Assembly (NCBI RefSeq): GCF_012273015.1
Contig: NZ_CP050954.1
Span: 3,698,001-3,762,000, forward strand
Source of the DNA: Hymenobacter sp. BT18
GTDB taxonomy: Bacteria; Bacteroidota; Bacteroidia; Cytophagales; Hymenobacteraceae
DNA: 64,000 nucleotides
Reading direction: 5' to 3'
Part shown: positions 59,995-64,000 of the stretch, in pieces
Layout of the letters: every line of letters starts with the position of its first letter
Numbering within the stretch: position 1 is the first letter of the stretch
Translations under genes and position numbers: made by a program
Notes under the pieces: model-generated
Database searches by the model: none
What the model was told of the DNA's origin: nothing
Seen by the model: the letters and a program-made list of their open reading frames with translations, nothing else

Positions 59995-62298
59995 GCCCTT
60001 CACACCCTGCAGCTCCTCCAGCTCCAGTTCTTCTACCTCGGGCTCCAGCAGGTTGCGGTCCTGTAGGTAGTCGATATACTCCATGTATTCGGTGGCTTCC
60101 CGGGCCTGGCTGTACACCAGGGCCAGGAGGCCCGGCTGGGTGAGCCGCTCCCCGGTGCCCTGCACCGTGGCCTTGTCGATGCGCTTCTTGATGATTTCGT
60201 AGCGGATGTTGTAGGCGCCGTCCACGTCAAACTGCCGCTCGTCCTGCCGGAAACGGATGCTGAGCGGCTGCCCGTGCACCAGCACCAGCTGGGTGGTTTC
60301 CAGGGGCAGGGGCAGCTGCTTTTTCAGGGCCGCCGTGCGCCGGGTAATTTCCACCATGGCCAGGAGCTGCCACAAGCGCAGGTTTTTCAGGAAAATCAGA
60401 TCGAAGGGCTTGTTCTCTACCAGGGAGGCCCCCACGTAAATGTTGAACTCTACGCCATCGGTTTTAAAGCGCTGGAAGTAGTGCGGAAACATCTGCTGAG
60501 CCTTCTGTTCCTCTTCGTCGAGGTAGTCGCTCACCATATCGTTGAGCATGGTCACGCTCTGCTCAAAGGCTTTGCGCCGCTTGTAGAGAATGCCCAGCTC
60601 CGGGTCGATGTTGTTCCAGTACTCGCCAATCACGGGGCGCAGCTCCGGGGTGTTCTGCGCAAGGTACTCGAACAAGGGCTCTACCTGGGTGCGCAGCGAG
60701 TCCAGGATGGTGACTTCGTCTCCCGTTACCAGTCCCTGGCGCAGGCGGCGCAGGTTTTTGTTTACGTAGAACTTCAGCTCATCCAGAATGGGCAGGGCCT
60801 GGAGTTCGGAGGCTTTTTTCAGGGCCTTGTTGGCCAGGGTAAGGTGCTCAATTAGGTCGCCCTGGATGGCTTCGTTGCGGGCCGTGCTGCTGCCCCGGAT
60901 GTCGCTGGAGCCGTGCAGGGGGTACACTTCGTGAAAGACAATGTCTTCCATTTCCGCGTTCTTGTTGCCGTCTTCCAGCTGGCTGAGCAGGTTGAGGGCC
61001 GCGTCGGTAAAGCGCCACTCCATCGTAGGGTGGATGGCCGTGAATTTTTCCTTCACAATAGCCTGCACCCGCGTCTGAATTTCCTCGGCGTTGCGCTTCA
61101 CGGCCACCGCAAACAGCGGCACAAACTGATTTACTTTCTCCAGGCAGAACTCGTCCAGGTCGCCCACCTGGGGCGAGCCGAGCTCCAGCAGCCCTACTGT
61201 ATCGTCGCCATAGGGCAGCAGGGCCAGAATAGCCGAGCGGATGCCCAAGGCCAGAATCTGTTGGCGCAGATCTTCGGGCAGGTCGGCGGTTTCTACGTTT
61301 TCCAGCACCAGGGGCTGGCGGTCAATGAGCAGGCGGGCGTAGAGCTGGCGAAAACCGGCGCTGGCTTCCTGCTGCTTGGCCAGCTGCTTGGTAATAAAGC
61401 TATGGTTGATTTTGCGGCCAAAGTCCACGAAGGCCCGCTTCTTTTCGTCGTAGGCGGCTATGCCCAGCTGTAAAAACGGCCGCCCAAACAGCACCCGCAG
61501 CTTCTCCTGGATCTGCTCTAGCCGGTCGGAGGCTTGCAGCACGTCGCGCTCCAGCAGGTCGTATTTGAGCTCCGAGAGAATTTCCTGGTCGGTGACGTCT
61601 ACTAAGTGAATGATGTTGAAGCCGCTCAGCTCAAAATGTTCCGGCGGCAGCACTTCCTTCCAGACATCCAGCCGGTGCAGGTTGTGGCTGAGGTATTCGA
61701 TCTGCTCGGAGGTAAGCTCCGGGGCGGTATCTACTACCTGCACTTCCACAAACGTGGAGTTGAACTCTACTCCGTAGTGCCGGTAAAGGCCAATGCTGTA
61801 GTCGGGCACCGTGAAAATAATGGTGCTGTTCAGGGGCAGCTTCACGCCGTAGACCTTGTCCAGAATCAGCATATAGGCCATGCGCGCCATGTAAATTTCC
61901 ATGGTGGCGGCGTCTACATTCAGCGGCTGCTTCACGCTATGGTTGGCGTTGAGCAGCACCTCGGCAAAACGCGGGGTCTGGTAGAAGCTGTAGCGGGTGA
62001 ACGGGGGCGTCACGCCGCTGATATCGGTATCAAAGGAGGCTGGCGGAAACACGGCCAGCATCAGCGTTTCCGTCAGGTCGCAGCCGCATTCCAGGTCGCG
62101 CAGGTCGGTGATGTTGCCCCGGCTCCAGGCGGCTTGCTCTACCTGCGTCATAATGGCCTTCGCCAGCATGGCCGTGCCTTGGTTGGCATCCTGCTGCCGG
62201 CTTTCCCAGTAGCGAATCAGGGGCTCAAAGCTGAGCGAGGTTTTAAACGGAAAAAAACCGGTTGAGGCCGGGCGTTCCAGCGTGGCAGTAGTGGTCAT
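59962..62298 (-). CDS. large GAF-domain-type protein of unknown function
   Basis: A 778-residue cytosolic protein, with no signal peptide or membrane helix. A GAF-like domain is seen at about 310-460 (FRQLYARLLIDRQPLVLENV, LRQQILALGIRSAILALLPY, DDTVGLLELGSPQVGDL), between a long N-terminal part (about 40-300) and a helical C-terminal part (about 470-778). I recall uncharacterised proteins of this size and GAF position in Cytophagales; no catalytic or DNA-binding domain is visible. It may be a sensor working through partners. Start ATG 62298. Confidence 0.75.
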   Translation of the reverse strand: MTTTATLERPASTGFFPFKTSLSFEPLIRYWESRQQDANQGTAMLAKAIMTQVEQAAWSRGNITDLRDLECGCDLTETLMLAVFPPASFDTDISGVTPPFTRYSFYQTPRFAEVLLNANHSVKQPLNVDAATMEIYMARMAYMLILDKVYGVKLPLNSTIIFTVPDYSIGLYRHYGVEFNSTFVEVQVVDTAPELTSEQIEYLSHNLHRLDVWKEVLPPEHFELSGFNIIHLVDVTDQEILSELKYDLLERDVLQASDRLEQIQEKLRVLFGRPFLQLGIAAYDEKKRAFVDFGRKINHSFITKQLAKQQEASAGFRQLYARLLIDRQPLVLENVETADLPEDLRQQILALGIRSAILALLPYGDDTVGLLELGSPQVGDLDEFCLEKVNQFVPLFAVAVKRNAEEIQTRVQAIVKEKFTAIHPTMEWRFTDAALNLLSQLEDGNKNAEMEDIVFHEVYPLHGSSDIRGSSTARNEAIQGDLIEHLTLANKALKKASELQALPILDELKFYVNKNLRRLRQGLVTGDEVTILDSLRTQVEPLFEYLAQNTPELRPVIGEYWNNIDPELGILYKRRKAFEQSVTMLNDMVSDYLDEEEQKAQQMFPHYFQRFKTDGVEFNIYVGASLVENKPFDLIFLKNLRLWQLLAMVEITRRTAALKKQLPLPLETTQLVLVHGQPLSIRFRQDERQFDVDGAYNIRYEIIKKRIDKATVQGTGERLTQPGLLALVYSQAREATEYMEYIDYLQDRNLLEPEVEELELEELQGVKGLLALRVKVKL

Positions 62299-62385
62299 AA
62301 ACGGGAGTCGAGGCGCGGCGCCAAGGCAAACAAGCTGCGCCAATGGCCGTGCAGCCCTATACGCGAAAAGCGCCGCTTGGGTGGC

Positions 62386-62922
62386 CTACTTACGGACGAG
62401 CTTGATGGGAACGGCGCCGTTATTGGCCGCCGGGTCGACCACATCATAGGGTTGTCCGTCTACCCGCAGGGATTTTTTGCGGTTCTGGTAGCAGGTGCAG
62501 CAGCCATCGGCCTCAAAACCGCCGTCAATAACCACATCCGTCAGCTCGTAGCGCTGGGCCGGATTCGCTTTAGGCAGCAGGAGGCTGTAGGTATAGTCGG
62601 TCGTCTGGAGCGTGTCGCGGGCCGGGAAAGGCGTGGTACGCTCCAGCAGGAGGGGAGCGGCCAGCGCCTGGCGGCTGCGTACCACTTGCACCGTATCGGC
62701 CCGGCGCGGGACTTTCTCGCTGATGGTGCGGCGAATCAGCTGGATGGTGTCCAGCTCCGCCGCCCGAAACCCCTGACCCGTTGCCGCAGAATCGAGGCTG
62801 AACTGCAGGTAAAAAGCATCGGCGTGGGCATCCTGACAGTCGCAGGCAGTGCTGCCGCAGCAGGCTCCCAGACCCGCCAGGAGCCCAACCAATAAAGTGC
62901 CGAGAGAAAAACGTGGTGCCAT
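62386..62922 (-). CDS. Cys-rich lipoprotein of unknown function
   Basis: A 178-residue protein with a short lipoprotein-type signal (GLLAGLGAC) and several Cys residues near the mature N-terminus (CCGSTACDCQ), plus a late GCCTCY motif. The middle is beta-rich. The paired Cys groups may form disulfides or bind metal. Family not recognised with certainty; similar Cys-opening lipoproteins occur in Bacteroidota. Same strand as the T9SS cargo gene upstream, 45 bases away, so perhaps co-transcribed. Confidence 0.65.
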   Translation of the reverse strand: MAPRFSLGTLLVGLLAGLGACCGSTACDCQDAHADAFYLQFSLDSAATGQGFRAAELDTIQLIRRTISEKVPRRADTVQVVRSRQALAAPLLLERTTPFPARDTLQTTDYTYSLLLPKANPAQRYELTDVVIDGGFEADGCCTCYQNRKKSLRVDGQPYDVVDPAANNGAVPIKLVRK

Positions 62923-62967
62923 CAGGCGTAAAGATAGGGCGCCGGCAGCACGGCGGGGCCCCGCCCG

Positions 62968-63828
62968 CTAGTTTTTCACGAAGCGCTGGGTTTCGGTGCC
63001 GGTGCGCGTAGTGATTTTGACGTAGTAGGTCCCGCGTGCCAGCTCCTGGGTGGGCAGGGGCAAGGCATGTTCCCCTTTCTCCTGCGGTTGCTGCAGCAAG
63101 GTGCGCACCACGGTGCCTTGGTTGTTGAGTAGCTCCACCAGCACATTGCCCGGCTTGGGCACGAAGTACTGTACCTTGCTAAGCGGCACTATGGGGTTGG
63201 GGAAGATGGTGATAGACCCCGTGGCTTTTGCCTGCTCGGTGACGGCGCCGGCGCGGAGCGTGGGGGCTGCTTTCGGTACCAGCAGCAGAAAGCGCACCGG
63301 GGCAAAATATACGTCGGGCTGGATGAGCTCCGGGGCGGGGCGGCCAGAGGCGGCGTGAACCAGAGAGTCGGAGGCATACTTCTGCCGGATAACCCGCAAG
63401 TCGGTAGACCACTGTGCCCGCTGAGGCTGCACATCGGAAGCCAGCTGCGCAATAAGCGTTTCGTAGGGTTGGGCCAGCTGGGCCACTTCGCGGAGCAGCA
63501 GCTGGCGGGCAGCGCGTAATTCCCGGGCCTGCTGGTGCTGGGCCTCCGTGCGCTGCTTTTCCGGTCCCGGGCGCCGCAGCAGGGTGTGCTGCTCCTGCAG
63601 GCGGCGAAGCTGGGTACGGTAATCGGCGAGGCGGGCCTGGTCGGCGGCCGTCAGGTAGGGCTCCAGCTTCAGGCGCTGCTGGCGTACCAGAGGCAGTACC
63701 TGCTGGCGCACGTAGGTTCGCGCTTCCCGGTGGCCGGGAGGCTGCGGACGGGGCGCCCCCAGAGAAAGTGAAACAGGAAATACCAACAGCACCGCAAGGC
63801 GCGCCAGGGAAGAGAAAAATGGCTTCAT
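62968..63828 (-). CDS. T9SS-secreted helical protein
   Basis: A 286-residue protein: signal peptide (SSLARLAVLLVFPVSLSLG), a charged helical region (about 30-150, rich in Arg/Gln; YRTQLRRLQEQHTLLRR), a linker, and a type IX sorting domain starting ITIFPNPIVPLSKVQYFVPK and ending GTYYVKITTRTGTETQRFVKN. Function of the helical part unknown; it looks like a bundle or coiled coil. Start at ATG 63828 gives the signal peptide. Confidence 0.8.
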   Translation of the reverse strand: MKPFFSSLARLAVLLVFPVSLSLGAPRPQPPGHREARTYVRQQVLPLVRQQRLKLEPYLTAADQARLADYRTQLRRLQEQHTLLRRPGPEKQRTEAQHQQARELRAARQLLLREVAQLAQPYETLIAQLASDVQPQRAQWSTDLRVIRQKYASDSLVHAASGRPAPELIQPDVYFAPVRFLLLVPKAAPTLRAGAVTEQAKATGSITIFPNPIVPLSKVQYFVPKPGNVLVELLNNQGTVVRTLLQQPQEKGEHALPLPTQELARGTYYVKITTRTGTETQRFVKN

Positions 63829-63895
63829 AAAGACAGCAACGAACAAACCGACCATGTTGCTATAGAGCCAGCGGACTTCCTGGAGTTTAATGAGG

Positions 63896-63942
63896 CAAAA
63901 GAAAAACCGCTCGGGCAGGTAGCCCAAGCGGTTTTTCTTTTG
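63896..63942 (-). terminator. terminator near window end
   Basis: CAAAAGAAAAACCGCT and its reverse complement, with an inner GGGC/GCCC stem; bounds a gene that ends or begins beyond 63942. Confidence 0.75.
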
Positions 63943-63974
63943 GTATTCAAGTGGTTTGCCGGTCTGAGGCAGGG

Positions 63975-64000
63975 CTACTCTTCGTTTGGTTGCGTAGTAG
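63975..64000 (-). CDS. possible C-terminus of a gene running off the window
   Basis: Read on the minus strand, one frame codes for TTQPNEE and then a TAG (63977-63975), 33 bases before the strong terminator. This suits the end of a minus-strand gene, but only eight codons are visible, so it is a weak call. Confidence 0.25.

Noticed and set aside
62929..62936. TATCTTTA box before the Cys-rich lipoprotein
   Set aside because: One mismatch and only 7 bases before the ATG; probably chance.
1..64000. Insertion sequences, prophage or integrated element
   Set aside because: No transposase, integrase or phage structural gene was found on either strand.

Overview
The window looks like a chromosomal segment of a high-GC Cytophagales bacterium (Bacteroidota), most probably Hymenobacter or a close relative. 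The reasons are a SusC/FecA-like TonB-dependent receptor with a carboxypeptidase-regulatory N-terminus, two proteins with type IX secretion (T9SS) sorting tails, several Bacteroidota-type families (DUF2911, DUF3667, DUF5723, DUF547, DUF2461) and several exact TAnnTTTG -7 promoter boxes. No rRNA, CRISPR array, transposase, integrase or phage gene was seen. Genus assignment is inference.

Layout. 1-3.3 kb: end-truncated secreted protein, a zinc-dependent phospholipase C-like protein, and two paralogous small STAS-like proteins (a third copy lies at 30.1 kb). 3.4-9.7 kb: a minus-strand efflux operon, membrane-fusion protein > GNAT acetyltransferase > RND pump > TolC-type channel. 9.8-12.2 kb: DUF892 ferritin-like protein, an alkyltransferase-like protein with Ala in place of the active Cys, and a secreted protein whose signal peptide and body lie in different frames. 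12.4-15.2 kb: TonB-dependent receptor. 15.3-17.7 kb: a four-gene minus-strand signalling cassette (small conserved protein, AT-rich 7-TM protein, histidine kinase, receiver-only response regulator) behind a textbook Bacteroidota promoter. 17.8-28.7 kb: xseB/xseA, M13 peptidase lipoprotein, cyclophilin lipoprotein, S1/P1-like exported protein, an unrecognised 356-aa protein, a beta-barrel protein, PncC/CinA-C, exported amidohydrolase, acyl-CoA-binding protein and CDGSH iron-sulfur protein.

28.7-37 kb: GNAT, helical exported protein, third STAS-like copy, deoxynucleoside kinase, DUF2461, DUF547, MOSC and DUF3667 proteins, and an exported subtilase. 37-48.9 kb: an exported PIG-L deacetylase carrying an internal AT-rich block, a repeat cluster, a 46-aa membrane microprotein overlapping a sodium:solute symporter, DUF2911, an MsbA-like ABC exporter, a TonB-C protein, a second sodium:solute symporter and a T9SS cargo protein. 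48.9-64 kb: MBL-fold hydrolase, tandem cyanophycinase-like lipoproteins sharing a 170-bp identical tract, a DUF2007-like membrane protein, a DUF5723 protein, M61 peptidase, methyltransferase, two PAP2 phosphatases on either side of tRNA-Leu(CAG), a large GAF-type protein, a Cys-rich lipoprotein and a second T9SS cargo.

Most genes are ordinary housekeeping or envelope functions. The less ordinary signals are the four-gene signalling cassette with its AT-rich membrane gene, the in-frame AT-rich block inside the PIG-L deacetylase, the identical tract in the cyanophycinase-like pair, the microprotein-symporter overlap, the frame break in the 10.8-12.2 kb gene, and three kinds of non-coding inverted repeats between 39.7 and 47.2 kb. 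Functional calls rest on motif and family recognition by eye; no database search was run.
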